Source of the DNA: VMSU01 sp031400755
GTDB lineage: Bacteria; Desulfobacterota; Desulfobulbia; Desulfobulbales; VMSU01
Reading direction: 5' to 3'
Length of the DNA stretch: 64,000 nucleotides
Assembly (NCBI GenBank): GCA_031400755.1
Contig: JANNQL010000127.1
Coordinates: 35,231-99,230, forward strand
The notes under the pieces: generated by a model
Database searches by the model: none
What the model saw: the letters and a program-made list of their open reading frames with translations, nothing else
What the model was told of the DNA's origin: nothing
Shown here: piece by piece, positions 43,052-52,141 of the stretch
Layout: every line of letters starts with the position of its first letter
How positions within the stretch are numbered: position 1 is the first letter of the stretch
Program-made: the position numbers and the translations under genes

Positions 43052-44050
43052 TTAGATTTTTCCTTGCTCTTTGGCTGCCATGTCGGCAGGAAGGGGCAGG
43101 TAGCCGTCTTTGGAGACGATCTCCTGACCTTCCTTGGAAAGGACAAACTTCAGGAATTCCTGCTGCAGTGCCGGCAGCGGCTTGTTGGGTTCTTTGATGA
43201 CATAGATGTAGAGCATTCTGGACAAGGGGTATTTGCCGCTCAAGACATTCTCAATATTTGCGTCATAGGCCGGTTCCCCATCTTTTGGGGACAAAGCCAC
43301 GGCCTTTACCCCAGAGGTCACGTAACCGATGCCGGAGTAGCCGATGCCTGCCTTGTCCTCCGTGATCCCCATGACCACGGCAGCCGAACCTGGCTGTTCC
43401 TTAACGGTGTCTTTGAAATCACCTTTGTAGAGTGCATGCTCTTTAAAATATCCGTAGGTGCCGGAAGCGGAGTTACGTCCGTAAAGGCTGATCGGCAGAG
43501 AGGCCAAGGGGCCGTCGGCAGAGAATGACTTCCATTCCGTAATATCATTAGCGTAGCCGCCTTTACGGGATTTTGAAAAGATAGCGTCAACTTGTGGCAT
43601 GGAGAGGGTCTTAAGCGGGTTGTCCTTGTGGACAAATACGGCCAGTGAGTCAAGGGCAACACCAATCGGGGTGGGCTTAAAGCCATATTTCTTTTCGAAC
43701 TCGTCTTCTTCGGTGCTCTTCATTTTACGCGACATCGGGCCAAAGGTGGCGGTCCCGGCAATGAGTGCTGGCGGAGCGGTGCTCGAGCCCTTGCCTTCGA
43801 CCTGGATCTTGACATTGGGGTAATGCTTCTTGAATGACTCGGACCAAAAGGTCATGAGGTTATTCAAGGTGTCCGAGCCGATGCTGTCGATGTTACCCGC
43901 CACGCCGGTTGCTGCTTGGTAGGCAGGCAGCTTCGCATCTACCGCTGCGCCTTCGGCATGAGCCATCAGTGCGGAAATGGGCAGGGAAGCGGCAATAACA
44001 GCCGCCATCAACAAAGGTTTGAGGTTGTAGGCTTTGCGAAAAATTGTCAT
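43052..44050 (-). CDS. pstS: Phosphate-binding protein PstS
   Basis: 332 aa with a signal peptide ending in ALMAHAEG. Mature PstS motifs: GNIDSIGSDTLNNLM, EGKGSSTAPPALIAG, FGPMSRKMK (phosphate loops), then FVHKDNPLKTLSMPQVDAIFS and NSASGTYGYFK. Periplasmic high-affinity phosphate receptor for PstCAB. First gene of the pst operon, directly downstream of the triple TTAA repeat at 44137-44162, and separated from pstC by a terminator-like hairpin. Confidence 0.93.
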   Translation of the reverse strand: MTIFRKAYNLKPLLMAAVIAASLPISALMAHAEGAAVDAKLPAYQAATGVAGNIDSIGSDTLNNLMTFWSESFKKHYPNVKIQVEGKGSSTAPPALIAGTATFGPMSRKMKSTEEDEFEKKYGFKPTPIGVALDSLAVFVHKDNPLKTLSMPQVDAIFSKSRKGGYANDITEWKSFSADGPLASLPISLYGRNSASGTYGYFKEHALYKGDFKDTVKEQPGSAAVVMGITEDKAGIGYSGIGYVTSGVKAVALSPKDGEPAYDANIENVLSGKYPLSRMLYIYVIKEPNKPLPALQQEFLKFVLSKEGQEIVSKDGYLPLPADMAAKEQGKI

Positions 44051-44136
44051 GGTCTGCTCCTTCTAGGTGGTTTGTTTTTGAAATTATACAACAGCCAGTT
44101 TTGAAAAGATACTACCCCCCAATTATTAGCGTTGTG

Positions 44137-44162
44137 TTAAGAAAGCATTAAACTTTCGTTAA
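44137..44162 (-). promoter_or_regulatory. Pho-box-like triple repeat in the pstS-phoB intergenic region
   Basis: TTAA at 44137, 44148 and 44159, exactly 11 bp apart; minus-strand units TTAACG, TTAATG, TTAACA. It is also an imperfect palindrome (TGTTAAGAAAG with CTTTCGTTAACA). It lies 87 bp upstream of pstS and 164 bp upstream of phoB. Three direct repeats at this period resemble known PhoB/SphR boxes. Confidence 0.7.
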
Positions 44163-44325
44163 CAAACTAAAAACAGTACTTTTTTTTATTTCCTTTATTT
44201 ATGGTGGGGTTGTCAAAAGAAGACTCAGCGTTGCACTGTAAAAAAATGCCGCCTTTTATTTTTTTGCTGCTCGATAGAGAGCCCTAATCCGTAGAGACAA
44301 AAAAACAGTCATTCGAGGAAATACC

Positions 44326-45021
44326 ATGGGAAACACGATGCACAAGGAGAAAATTTGGGTTGTGGAGGATGAAGAGGATATTCTCGCTCTAATTTATTAT
44401 AATTTCATAAAGGAAGGCTATAATGTTCGCGGCTTTACAAGTGGGGAGGAAATGTTCCCGGCGCTTGCCCAGGAACAACCAAATTTGATCCTTTTAGATA
44501 TTATGCTCCCTGGCATCGATGGGCTCAAAATCTGCAAAAGGCTGAAGTCAGAGGTCAAGACCAGCCTTATCCCCGTTATCATGTTGACCGCCAAGGGCGA
44601 GGAGGGAGATATTGTTACCGGTCTAAATCTGGGGGCGGACGACTATATCCCCAAGCCCTTCAGTCCAAAGGTACTCATGGCACGGGTCAGGTCTGCACTC
44701 AGACGACGAGGCAATACTTTTGGAGTGCAGGAAGTTGTCCGTCATGGGGATCTGGTCATCGATCCTGTTCGCCATGAGGTGCGATTGGCTGGTCACCCTC
44801 TTCCTTTGACGGCAACGGAATTTAAAATTTTGGATTTTATGGCCAGAAAGCCCGGCAGGGTCTTTTCTCGCGATCAGATTATCAGCGCTATCCACGATGG
44901 TGACATTGCGGTGACTGATCGTACCGTTGACGTCCAAATTGTTGCGCTCAGGAAAAAACTGGGGACGCGGCAGCACTGCATCCAGACCGTTCGAGGGATC
45001 GGCTATAAATTTGAAGGATAA
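44326..45021 (+). CDS. phoB: Response regulator PhoB
   Basis: 231 aa. Receiver domain (IWVVEDEEDILAL, LLDIMLPGIDGL, LTAKGEEGD, PKPFSPK) and an OmpR/PhoB winged-helix output (LTATEFKILDFMARKPGRVFSRDQI; DRTVDVQIVALRKKLG; TVRGIGYKFEG). Activates phosphate-starvation genes at 11-bp direct repeats. GAGGAAAT before the ATG. phoR starts five bases after its stop. Assignment to PhoB rather than another OmpR-family member rests on the pst neighbourhood. Confidence 0.92.
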   Translation: MGNTMHKEKIWVVEDEEDILALIYYNFIKEGYNVRGFTSGEEMFPALAQEQPNLILLDIMLPGIDGLKICKRLKSEVKTSLIPVIMLTAKGEEGDIVTGLNLGADDYIPKPFSPKVLMARVRSALRRRGNTFGVQEVVRHGDLVIDPVRHEVRLAGHPLPLTATEFKILDFMARKPGRVFSRDQIISAIHDGDIAVTDRTVDVQIVALRKKLGTRQHCIQTVRGIGYKFEG

Positions 45022-45025
45022 GACG

Positions 45026-46834
45026 ATGAAACGAAGACGCTTGCTTTGGCAAATATTCCCCCCCATGGTCATGGTCATGGTTGTGACGGTGATTGGTGCT
45101 GCTTTTTTTGCTTCACGCTATGTAAAGGACTTCTACCTCACCCAGACCGTAGAAAATTTAACGGTTCGCACCCAGCTTGTGCTTCGGCAGACCAGGGAAC
45201 CATTGCTGGCCCAGGATTTCAAACGGGTTAACGACCTCTGTCGGGAGATGAGTCAAGAGTCCCATGCCAGAATGACTGTTATCCTGGGGAACGGGACGGT
45301 GGTCGCCGATTCTTTGGAATCCCCGGAAAGAATGGACAATCATGGAGATAGAGAGGAGGTTGCTGCAGCTTTGGCAGGAGGTATTGGGGTGTCCACACGT
45401 TTCAGTCGGACAGTATCTAAAGACCTGCTCTATGTTGCGGCCCCGGTGTCTACTGCTCAAAACGTACCCGATGGCCCGAGTAGTTCTATCGTCGGGGTCG
45501 TTCGCTTATCGATTCCGCTGACGCCAGTCGATGACTTGCTGCGCGATGTGTCTCTAAAGATTTTATTGGGATCCCTTGGACTTATCGTGCTTGGCGCCAT
45601 CGTTACGCTCTATGTTTCACGCAAGATCAGCCGCCCCTTGGAGGACATGCAACGCATTGCCGAGCGCTTTGGCCAGCATAATTTTGACCGCAAGATTACC
45701 TTTGCTAATCGTGAAGTCTCCAGGGAGGTGGCAGGCCTGGCGGAAGCCTTGAACCAGATGGCCTTTGAGCTGAATGAGCGGATCGAGACGGTGACTCAGC
45801 AGAAAAATGAACTGGAGGCTGTCTTCAAGGGGATGATCGAAGCAGTCATCGTCATCGACACGGAGGAAAAGATTGAACGAATGAACGAGGCCGCTCTGCG
45901 CCTGTTGGGGCTTTCGTCCACACGGGGGATTGGTAAGTCGATTGTCGAGACCGTCCGCAATGTCGACTTCCTTAAATTCGTCAGGGAAACGCTCTCAAGT
46001 AATACCCCAGTCGAGAAAGAACTTGTTTTCGGTGATGGGGCGGTGGAGCAGCATTTTTATTCGAGTGGAACCTTGCTTTTGGACAGTCACGGACAACGCA
46101 TTGGCGCCCTTATCGTCTTGAACGATGTCACAAAAATGCGGCGACTTGAAATGATACGACAAGAATTCGTGGCCAATGTTTCCCATGAATTGAAGACACC
46201 GATCACCGCGATTAAGGGATTCGTTGAGACCATTTGTGACGGGGATGGCGGCCAACCGGGGGACACCGAGCGATTTTTGAAGATTGTGCTACGGCAGGCA
46301 AACCGCTTAAATGCCATCGTTGATGATCTGTTGGCGCTTTCAAGAATCGAGAAGGAAGAGGAACACCATGAAATTGAATTGCAGCCTGGCCTGCTGATAC
46401 CAGTTCTGCAGAACTCAATTGATGTCGTCACCGCGAAGGCAATGGAGAAAAATATCCAGCTCACCCTGCAATGCGAAAGTACTCTGTCGGTGCGGATGAA
46501 CTCCCATTTATTAGAACAGGCAGTCACCAATCTTTTGGTTAATGCCATTAAGTACAGCCATGAAAAGGGGGAGGTTCGGCTTTCGGCAAGCGAGACAACG
46601 GAAGGGGCTGTCATTCAGGTGGCCGACTTCGGCTGCGGCATAGCCAAAGAACACCTTCCCCGTCTGTTCGAGCGCTTTTATCGTAGTGACAAGGCACGCA
46701 GCCGAAAACTCGGCGGCACAGGGCTTGGCCTGGCCATTGTCAAGCATATTGTCCAGGCTCATGGAGGGACGGTAGCAGTGGAAAGTGACTTGGGCCAGGG
46801 TAGTGTCTTTAGCATCAAATTGCCTTTGGAATGA
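45026..46834 (+). CDS. phoR: Sensor histidine kinase PhoR
   Basis: 602 aa. Start at 45026 (AAGGA upstream). Two membrane helices (MVMVMVVTVIGAAFFA near 15-35; ILLGSLGLIVLGAIVTLYV near 180-200) flank a ~140-residue periplasmic region, followed by HAMP, PAS (IDTEEKIERMNEAAL), H-box FVANVSHELKTPITAIKG, N-box LLVNAIKYS and G-boxes DFGCGIA and GGTGLGLAIVKHI. Larger periplasmic part than E. coli PhoR. Phosphorylates PhoB under phosphate limitation, controlled through PstSCAB-PhoU. Confidence 0.92.
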   Translation: MKRRRLLWQIFPPMVMVMVVTVIGAAFFASRYVKDFYLTQTVENLTVRTQLVLRQTREPLLAQDFKRVNDLCREMSQESHARMTVILGNGTVVADSLESPERMDNHGDREEVAAALAGGIGVSTRFSRTVSKDLLYVAAPVSTAQNVPDGPSSSIVGVVRLSIPLTPVDDLLRDVSLKILLGSLGLIVLGAIVTLYVSRKISRPLEDMQRIAERFGQHNFDRKITFANREVSREVAGLAEALNQMAFELNERIETVTQQKNELEAVFKGMIEAVIVIDTEEKIERMNEAALRLLGLSSTRGIGKSIVETVRNVDFLKFVRETLSSNTPVEKELVFGDGAVEQHFYSSGTLLLDSHGQRIGALIVLNDVTKMRRLEMIRQEFVANVSHELKTPITAIKGFVETICDGDGGQPGDTERFLKIVLRQANRLNAIVDDLLALSRIEKEEEHHEIELQPGLLIPVLQNSIDVVTAKAMEKNIQLTLQCESTLSVRMNSHLLEQAVTNLLVNAIKYSHEKGEVRLSASETTEGAVIQVADFGCGIAKEHLPRLFERFYRSDKARSRKLGGTGLGLAIVKHIVQAHGGTVAVESDLGQGSVFSIKLPLE

Positions 46835-47282
46835 TCAGTCCCTTGGCCAGTCAAGGATGAAATCGGCCACCGAGGAGAGCCTTTATGTAGCGCATTGAGT
46901 TTCATCAGTCTTGGCGGAGGTGAGGTCTTAATTTTTGGAAAGGCCACCCAAACCCATTCAATAATTTCCTGAAATGAAGATGGCTTTTATGAAGGGTAGA
47001 ACCATAGCAGCGGAAATTTCAGAAGATTCGCAGAATGATATCTTTAAACGGGCAGGTTCATTAATTTTTGGACCTGCCTCTTTTTGACAAAAGTGGCGAG
47101 ATTAATTGGGGGGTTACTTTATTTGCATTGCCTGAGTATGTTCCCGCTCAAAATAATCAAGGAAACGTATAAAAATAAGCAGAGAAAACAGTTTCATTTA
47201 ACTTGAGATTCAACAACAGGGCGGACTAACCAGGCAAGATCACACAAAGCGCCAGAGCGCAGCCCTATATAGACGACAGTAT
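46835..47282. other. Convergent intergenic region between phoR and dapL
   Basis: 448 bp without an accepted gene. It contains one plus-strand terminator (47051-47086). A 37-codon frame at 46974-47087 runs into that terminator and lacks a ribosome site, so it is not called. Confidence 0.5.
47051..47086 (+). terminator. Rho-independent terminator
   Basis: GGCAGGT pairs with ACCTGCC around a 14-nt loop (TTC/GGA flanks extend the pairing) and TCTTTTTG follows. It is 216 bp after the phoR stop, so it ends either a long 3' leader of phoBR or an unrecognised small transcript. Confidence 0.65.
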
Positions 47283-48539
47283 CTAACGAACAGTAGTAGT
47301 TACCTTTTTTCCCCATTTGGCCCGGAAGCGTTTGATCGCCTCAATGACGTTGTCGCGACCGCCGAAGGCGGACAGCCGGAAATAGCCTTCGCCGCTGGGG
47401 CCGAAGCCGCTGCCTGGGGTGCCGACGACATGGCATTCGGTCAGCAGTTTATCGAAGAACTCCCAACTGGCCATGCCGCCCGGCGTTTTGAGCCAGATGT
47501 AGGGGGCATTGACCCCGCCGTAGCAAATGATGCCGGCATCACTCAAGCCTTGGCGGATTAGGCGGGCGTTTTCCATGTAAAAGTCGATGGTCTCCTTGAC
47601 CTGCGTCCAGCCCTCCTCGGAGTAAACCGCCGCCGCTGCCTTCTGGACCGGGTAGGAGACGCCGTTGAATTTGGTGCACTGGCGGCGGTTCCAGAGGCGG
47701 TTTAAGGCGATTTTTTCACCGCTTACGGTGGCGGCCATCAGGGTTTCAGGGACCACGGTGAGGCCGCAGCGCACCCCGGTGAAGCCGGCGGTCTTCGAGA
47801 ATGAGCGGAACTCGATGGCGCAGTCCTTGGCGCCGGGGATTTCATAAATCGAGTGGGGGATGTCCGGCTCGGTGATAAAGGCCTCGTAGGCGGCATCAAA
47901 AAGGATGATCGCCCCCTGGGCGCGGGCGTAATCGACCCAGGCCTGCAGCTGGGCCTTGCTGGCCACGGCGCCGGTGGGGTTATTGGGGTAGCAGAGATAG
48001 ATCATGTCAACCTGCTCGGCGGGGAAGGCCGGGGAGAAATGATTCTCAGCCGTGCAGGGCATATAGACCAGGCCCTGGTAATAGCCTCTGTCGTCGGCCT
48101 CGCCGCTACGGCCGATCATGACGTTGGTGTCATTATAGACCGGATAGACCGGGTCGCAGATCGCCACTCGGTTTTGCAGGTCGAAGATGTCCAAGATATT
48201 GGCAGTGTCACACTTAGAGCCATCGGAGATAAAGACCTCGCTGGCCTTGAGATCCACCCCCAGGGGCTGATAGGATTTTTCGATGATGGTGTTGATCAGC
48301 CAGTCATAGCCCTGTTCCGGTCCGTAGCCGTGGAAGGTCTCGTCCTTGGCCAGATCGTCAATCCCTTGGTGAAAGGCCTTGATGACGGCAGGGGCCAGCG
48401 GGCGGGTGACGTCGCCGATCCCCAGACGGATCAGTTTGGCTGCCGGGTTGGCCTCGGCAAAGGCCTTGACCCGCCGGCCAATCTCCGGAAAGAGATAACC
48501 CGCCTTGAGTTTAAGGTAATTATCATTTACACGCGCCAT
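47283..48539 (-). CDS. dapL: LL-diaminopimelate aminotransferase
   Basis: 418 aa class I/II PLP aminotransferase. MARVNDNYLKLKAGYLFPEIGRRV and IRLGIGDVTRPLAP are the hallmark N-terminus of DapL; also YPVYNDTNVM, CYPNNPTGAV and the PLP-Lys segment FRSFSKTAGFTGVR. Converts tetrahydrodipicolinate directly to LL-diaminopimelate for lysine and peptidoglycan, a route shared by plants, Chlamydiae, cyanobacteria and many Desulfobacterota. GGAGGA before the ATG at 48539; the longer frame is rejected. Confidence 0.93.
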   Translation of the reverse strand: MARVNDNYLKLKAGYLFPEIGRRVKAFAEANPAAKLIRLGIGDVTRPLAPAVIKAFHQGIDDLAKDETFHGYGPEQGYDWLINTIIEKSYQPLGVDLKASEVFISDGSKCDTANILDIFDLQNRVAICDPVYPVYNDTNVMIGRSGEADDRGYYQGLVYMPCTAENHFSPAFPAEQVDMIYLCYPNNPTGAVASKAQLQAWVDYARAQGAIILFDAAYEAFITEPDIPHSIYEIPGAKDCAIEFRSFSKTAGFTGVRCGLTVVPETLMAATVSGEKIALNRLWNRRQCTKFNGVSYPVQKAAAAVYSEEGWTQVKETIDFYMENARLIRQGLSDAGIICYGGVNAPYIWLKTPGGMASWEFFDKLLTECHVVGTPGSGFGPSGEGYFRLSAFGGRDNVIEAIKRFRAKWGKKVTTTVR

Positions 48540-48573
48540 GAGTTGTCCTCCATTGCTTTGTAGCTTTGTCACC

Positions 48574-48933
48574 CTATTCAAGTTGTTTTAACAATGTTTC
48601 AGCCTTATCGATAAATTCCTTTATGGAAAATGGTTTTCGCAGGAAAGCGATGTCACTATCTGGCTTAATGTTGCTGGACATTAATAAAATTGGGATCGTG
48701 GAGCCACGATTATCGAGTTCAGTTGCCATTTGAAGGCCGGTCATGCCTGGCAAGATAATGTCAGAGACGATCAGGGCAATGTTTTTTTGTGAACCTTCAC
48801 AATTCAAAAGTTCAAAAGCTGACTCAGCATCAGCTATTAGAATACTTCCCAACTTTAAGTTGTTTCTAATGACTTGAGTCAACAGACAACCTATGGTCAC
48901 ATCATCTTCTATTACTAGAACAATTTTACTCAT
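48574..48933 (-). CDS. Single-domain response regulator
   Basis: 119 aa receiver: IVLVIEDDVTIG, ALIVSDIILPGMTG (acceptor Asp), LLMSSN and FLRKPFSIKEF. No output domain. The start MSKI at 48933 has AGAGG six bases upstream. It ends 35 bp before dapL, probably an independent small regulator. The cognate kinase is not in the neighbourhood. Confidence 0.75.
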   Translation of the reverse strand: MSKIVLVIEDDVTIGCLLTQVIRNNLKLGSILIADAESAFELLNCEGSQKNIALIVSDIILPGMTGLQMATELDNRGSTIPILLMSSNIKPDSDIAFLRKPFSIKEFIDKAETLLKQLE

Positions 48934-49117
48934 TGCCATCCTCTCTTCAGTTAAAAGAAGTTTTGTAAGGGTAAAATAAGTCTGTTCTTTGCTGGATCGC
49001 TATGACGCTTGCAATGGTTGAGGCCCTCCGGGGAAGGCCTGATTATATTATTGCTGACGCACGATAACAGGGGGCGGCCTGTGTCTTTTTTGCGAAAAAT
49101 GAAGCGGACGTTGATGG

Positions 49118-50023
49118 TCAGGCGGATAGCTGCTCGGAGAGCTGCTCAAAGATCTTATCCTTCATGTCAAAGAGGTCGCCTGGTTCCATGTGTAACTCAT
49201 TCAGCACGGCAACGTTGAGTTCGCTCCACTCATCCGCCTCCCACTCGCCGTCGATGATCTGGTCCATCTTGCCCATAGAATAACCAAAGGTGTAGGCAAT
49301 GAAGTCGGCGGCCTTGATTAGCGCTATGAGCTTTTGCGGCAAGGTGTCCTGCCCGGCCAGGTCCGAGGTGTGATGGTGGATGATGGCCTTGCAGACCGGG
49401 TCGGGGAGCGACCAGGTTTTGGCAAGCAAACCTCCCACTACGCAGTGGTCGGAGCCGATCAGTTTGTCTTCGTCCTGGATGATGTCGCGTTTGTGGCTGA
49501 GGGCAGCATAGGTGAAGGGCAGGTACTCTGGCGTGCGTTTCACTAGCATAGGAATCGAGCAGTCGTGAAACAGGCCAGTCATGTACGCCATGTCCGGCGT
49601 AATGTCGTCGGTCGCCAGGATGCCACGGATGGATTTGGCCAAGGATTCTGCCGCCATCGCCGTGTGCAGCGAATGCTCCCAAAAAATCTTGTCGGCCTCG
49701 CTGCTGCCGCCCAAGGCATCCTGCAAACAGGTGGTGAGGATCACTTTGCGGAAGTTTTCAAGACCCATGTAGGTGAGGGCCTGGATGATGGATTCGCACT
49801 TGCGGGCAAGGCCGAAGAAGGGGGAGTTAATGACGTTGATGACCTTGGCGCTCATCGCAGTGTCTTGTGCCACTAGGTGGCCGATGCGCTTGAAGTCTGG
49901 ATGTTCGCAGCGCATTTCCTTGTTGATCTCAATGACGATAGTGGGCTGAGCCGGCAGAGTGATTTTACTGACGATTTTTTTGGCGTGATCAAGACGCTGG
50001 GCGTTGAAGTCAATGGCGGTCAT
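49118..50023 (-). CDS. HDOD domain protein
   Basis: 301 aa. HDOD domain features: LPAQPTIVIEINKEM, DTAMSAKVINVINSPFFGL, IQALTYMGLENFRKVIL, GLFHDCSIPML and KAIIHHHT. HDOD proteins are HD-related signalling adaptors; the partial HD residues here (HD in LFHDC) are kept. AAAGGACG before ATG 50023. Neighbouring stand-alone receivers on both sides suggest a small signalling group. Confidence 0.82.
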   Translation of the reverse strand: MTAIDFNAQRLDHAKKIVSKITLPAQPTIVIEINKEMRCEHPDFKRIGHLVAQDTAMSAKVINVINSPFFGLARKCESIIQALTYMGLENFRKVILTTCLQDALGGSSEADKIFWEHSLHTAMAAESLAKSIRGILATDDITPDMAYMTGLFHDCSIPMLVKRTPEYLPFTYAALSHKRDIIQDEDKLIGSDHCVVGGLLAKTWSLPDPVCKAIIHHHTSDLAGQDTLPQKLIALIKAADFIAYTFGYSMGKMDQIIDGEWEADEWSELNVAVLNELHMEPGDLFDMKDKIFEQLSEQLSA

Positions 50024-50230
50024 GGCGTGCGCGTCCTTTGCGATATTTCCCCTTTCGACACCTGAAATAGCTGCCACAGGGGTGGAACAGGCTTGTGTAA
50101 AGATCTAGTTACCTTAAGGGAGTCAGTATGTTAAGCTTCTGTAGTACATACTCCAATCTGCCCTTGTGAGACTCCCGGAGCGGGTGTTTTACTTTCTTTG
50201 GGGGCCATTTTTGACCGCTGCCGACTCATA

Positions 50231-50614
50231 TCATAAGGTCGGGGTCGGGTCATCAGCATAATAGCGATCATACATGTCTATAATTTGTTTCAGCCGTGCC
50301 AATACAACAGGTTTTTGCAGATATTCATTAGCCCCAACTGCTTCTGCTTCTGCCCTTGAGAATCTTTCAGAGAATCCCGTAAGCATAATCACAGGTATGT
50401 CTGGGCTTTGACATTTAACATGCTGCGTTAGGGTTCTACCACTGACCTGGGGCATCAGGCAGTCGGTGATTACAATATCTGGTTTGTGATCGTTGAAGGC
50501 CATAATGCCTTCCAGCCCATCTTTTGCCAGTAGTGCTTGATGTCCTTCCATCTCTAGCCATTCGCCAAGCATAGTACGGGTTGACTCGTCATCTTCGGCC
50601 AATAATATTCTCAT
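50231..50614 (-). CDS. Single-domain response regulator
   Basis: 127 aa receiver: MRILLAEDDESTRTML, DIVITDCLMPQVSG (acceptor Asp), MLTGFSERF and LQKPVVLARL. GAGGTG precedes the ATG at 50614. No output domain. It lies 200 bp upstream of the HDOD gene with a gap between them, and a perfect 16-bp palindrome lies in its promoter region. Confidence 0.8.
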   Translation of the reverse strand: MRILLAEDDESTRTMLGEWLEMEGHQALLAKDGLEGIMAFNDHKPDIVITDCLMPQVSGRTLTQHVKCQSPDIPVIMLTGFSERFSRAEAEAVGANEYLQKPVVLARLKQIIDMYDRYYADDPTPTL

Positions 50615-50675
50615 GGGCACCTCGTGCATGGTTACAGTTATCCAGACTTGTTAAAAGTAAATATCTCAATTCCGT

Positions 50676-50691
50676 ATGTAATTAATTACAT
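50676..50691. promoter_or_regulatory. Perfect 16-bp palindrome (operator candidate)
   Basis: ATGTAATTAATTACAT, 62 bp upstream of the response-regulator start codon at 50614. Perfect dyad symmetry of this length suggests a dimeric repressor site; no cognate regulator is evident. Confidence 0.4.
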
Positions 50692-50730
50692 CAGTTTTGT
50701 TGTCAAGATTGATAAAAAGGAAATTTGCCC

Positions 50731-50967
50731 ATGGGGAACCATAATTCTCACTTAAGTCAGATGAATTTACATAAACGAGCCTGTAGAAAAAGTTCAGTTA
50801 TGCCGCTAAATGCTGCTTCGGACAAAACGCTGAATTTACTTTGTGAAGACGGTAACACATTGATACTATATCATTTTAGAAATACCAAGGCACAAAAATA
50901 TCGGCTTCGGCTTCTTCATAACCAAAAATATCAAATAACTTGCTGGAAATATGAAGTATTATTTTAA
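50731..50967 (+). CDS. Doubtful small ORF
   Basis: 78 codons from ATG with AAGGA eight bases upstream. Basic, AT-rich product (MGNHNSHLSQMNLHKRAC..., ending YQITCWKYEVLF) without recognisable features. Could be a horizontally acquired or spurious frame. Confidence 0.25.
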   Translation: MGNHNSHLSQMNLHKRACRKSSVMPLNAASDKTLNLLCEDGNTLILYHFRNTKAQKYRLRLLHNQKYQITCWKYEVLF

Positions 50968-51164
50968 TTATCTTTGTTCCATTTTTGACGAAATTATGCC
51001 AAAGGTATTGGGAAGTCAACAGCTTTGCTAAAATCAGCTAGGCAAAATACCTGGACATTTAGTGTGTCTTTGCCAAAGTGTGGGTATATGGCGAGGCCAT
51101 GGAACTGCGTAAAAAATTATGCGGGGAAGTTTTCAGCCACCTGAAGGGGCTGCTTTCAGGGAAT

Positions 51165-51578
51165 TTATATGTGGGTCGGTAGCGGGGGCTTGGCGCAGGG
51201 AAGGGCGGGGCGGACTTTGATGATCGTTTCCTTGCGGACACAAACGGTGCCGGGTTTTGTGTCTTTCGGTTTCGAGACATAGCGGGCCTGGGTTGCCACA
51301 ACCGGGACGATGCCGGCCGCCCGTGCCTTGCTGTGATAGGCGGCGATGGCGGCGGCCTCCTTGAGAACAGCTCGGCTCGGTTCCTGGCCGGGACGAGCCT
51401 GCAACAACACATGGCTGCCGGGCAAGCCAAGGGCATGAAACCACCAGTCATCGGGGGCGGCAAGGGTGAGGCTCAACCGATCATTGTCGGCATCGGTCCG
51501 GCCCGCAAGGGCTATCCAGCCATCGCTGAGTTCGTATTGGTAAACAGCGGTTTGCGGTCTGCGGGCGTTTTGGGTCAT
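51165..51578 (-). CDS. Stand-alone NFACT-R (DUF814) domain protein
   Basis: 137 aa. Matches the C-terminal RNA-binding domain of RqcH/NEMF-type proteins: GWIALAGRTDADND, DDWWFHALGLPGSHVLLQ, AAAIAAYHSKARAAG and VRKETIIKVRP. Full-length RqcH (500+ aa) tags stalled nascent chains; stand-alone versions exist in bacteria without an assigned role. Divergent from the HEAT-repeat gene at 51620, separated by a 41-bp gap, so regulation may be shared. Confidence 0.82.
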   Translation of the reverse strand: MTQNARRPQTAVYQYELSDGWIALAGRTDADNDRLSLTLAAPDDWWFHALGLPGSHVLLQARPGQEPSRAVLKEAAAIAAYHSKARAAGIVPVVATQARYVSKPKDTKPGTVCVRKETIIKVRPALPCAKPPLPTHI

Positions 51579-51619
51579 GGCGTAATTTGTTTTTTATGAG
51601 GGAGAATGAGGACTCGATT

Positions 51620-52024
51620 ATGACTGAAATCAGCAGACAGCAGTTGCTCGACGTCATTGCCGATTTTTTGGAGATGGGGCACGTGGATAATATCATTGCC
51701 ATGTTCAAACAGGATCCGTCCTGCTTGAACATGGTCGGGGAATTGATCCAGCAAGAGCGGTTCATGGTCCGGATGGGAGTGGCTGTGCTGATTGAGGAAT
51801 TGGTTCCGATAATGCCGTTAAAGATATTGGATGCGGCCGTGCCGTCTCTGGTGGCAGCGATGAATCATGAAGCCGCCTATGTCCGTGGCGATGCCGCTTA
51901 TGTCTTGGCCACCATCAGGAGTTCGGAGGCTTTAGCCGCTTTGGCTGGATTCCAGAGCGACCCTGACCCACAGGTTGCTGAAATTGTCTGTGAGGCGTTG
52001 GGGCTTGTTCATCGTGTCAATTGA
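51620..52024 (+). CDS. HEAT-repeat protein
   Basis: 134 aa, all-helical. Repeats such as VGELIQQERFMVRMGVAVLIEEL, AAVPSLVAAMNHEAAYVRGDAAYVLATI and ALAALAGFQSDPDPQVAEIVCEAL are HEAT-like. The start at 51620 has GAGG upstream. Probably a scaffold or small adaptor; partner unknown. A bidirectional terminator separates it from dsrC. Confidence 0.7.
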   Translation: MTEISRQQLLDVIADFLEMGHVDNIIAMFKQDPSCLNMVGELIQQERFMVRMGVAVLIEELVPIMPLKILDAAVPSLVAAMNHEAAYVRGDAAYVLATIRSSEALAALAGFQSDPDPQVAEIVCEALGLVHRVN

Positions 52025-52083
52025 CAGGCCCAAGGGACGGAGATTGAATCGCTTTTGATACCCAGCTAAAATCAGCAGGGCAC

Positions 52084-52121
52084 AAAAAAAGAGGGTGACC
52101 CGTAAGTCACCCTCTTTTTTT
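52084..52121. terminator. Bidirectional Rho-independent terminator
   Basis: GAGGGTGAC and GTCACCCTC form a perfect 9-bp stem with a 6-nt loop, flanked by seven A on the left and seven T on the right. It serves both the plus-strand HEAT gene and the minus-strand dsrC. Confidence 0.9.
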
Positions 52122-52141
52122 ACAAATGCGTGAACCAAAAA

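Larger units (their letters stand above)
50615..51164. other. Low-coding gap
   Basis: 550 bp. It holds the palindrome at 50676-50691 and one doubtful plus-strand frame (50731-50967). The right part (50970-51164) shows no gene or clear terminator. Confidence 0.5.

Noticed and set aside
46974..47087. 37-codon frame between phoR and dapL
   Set aside because: Ends inside a terminator stem and lacks a ribosome site.
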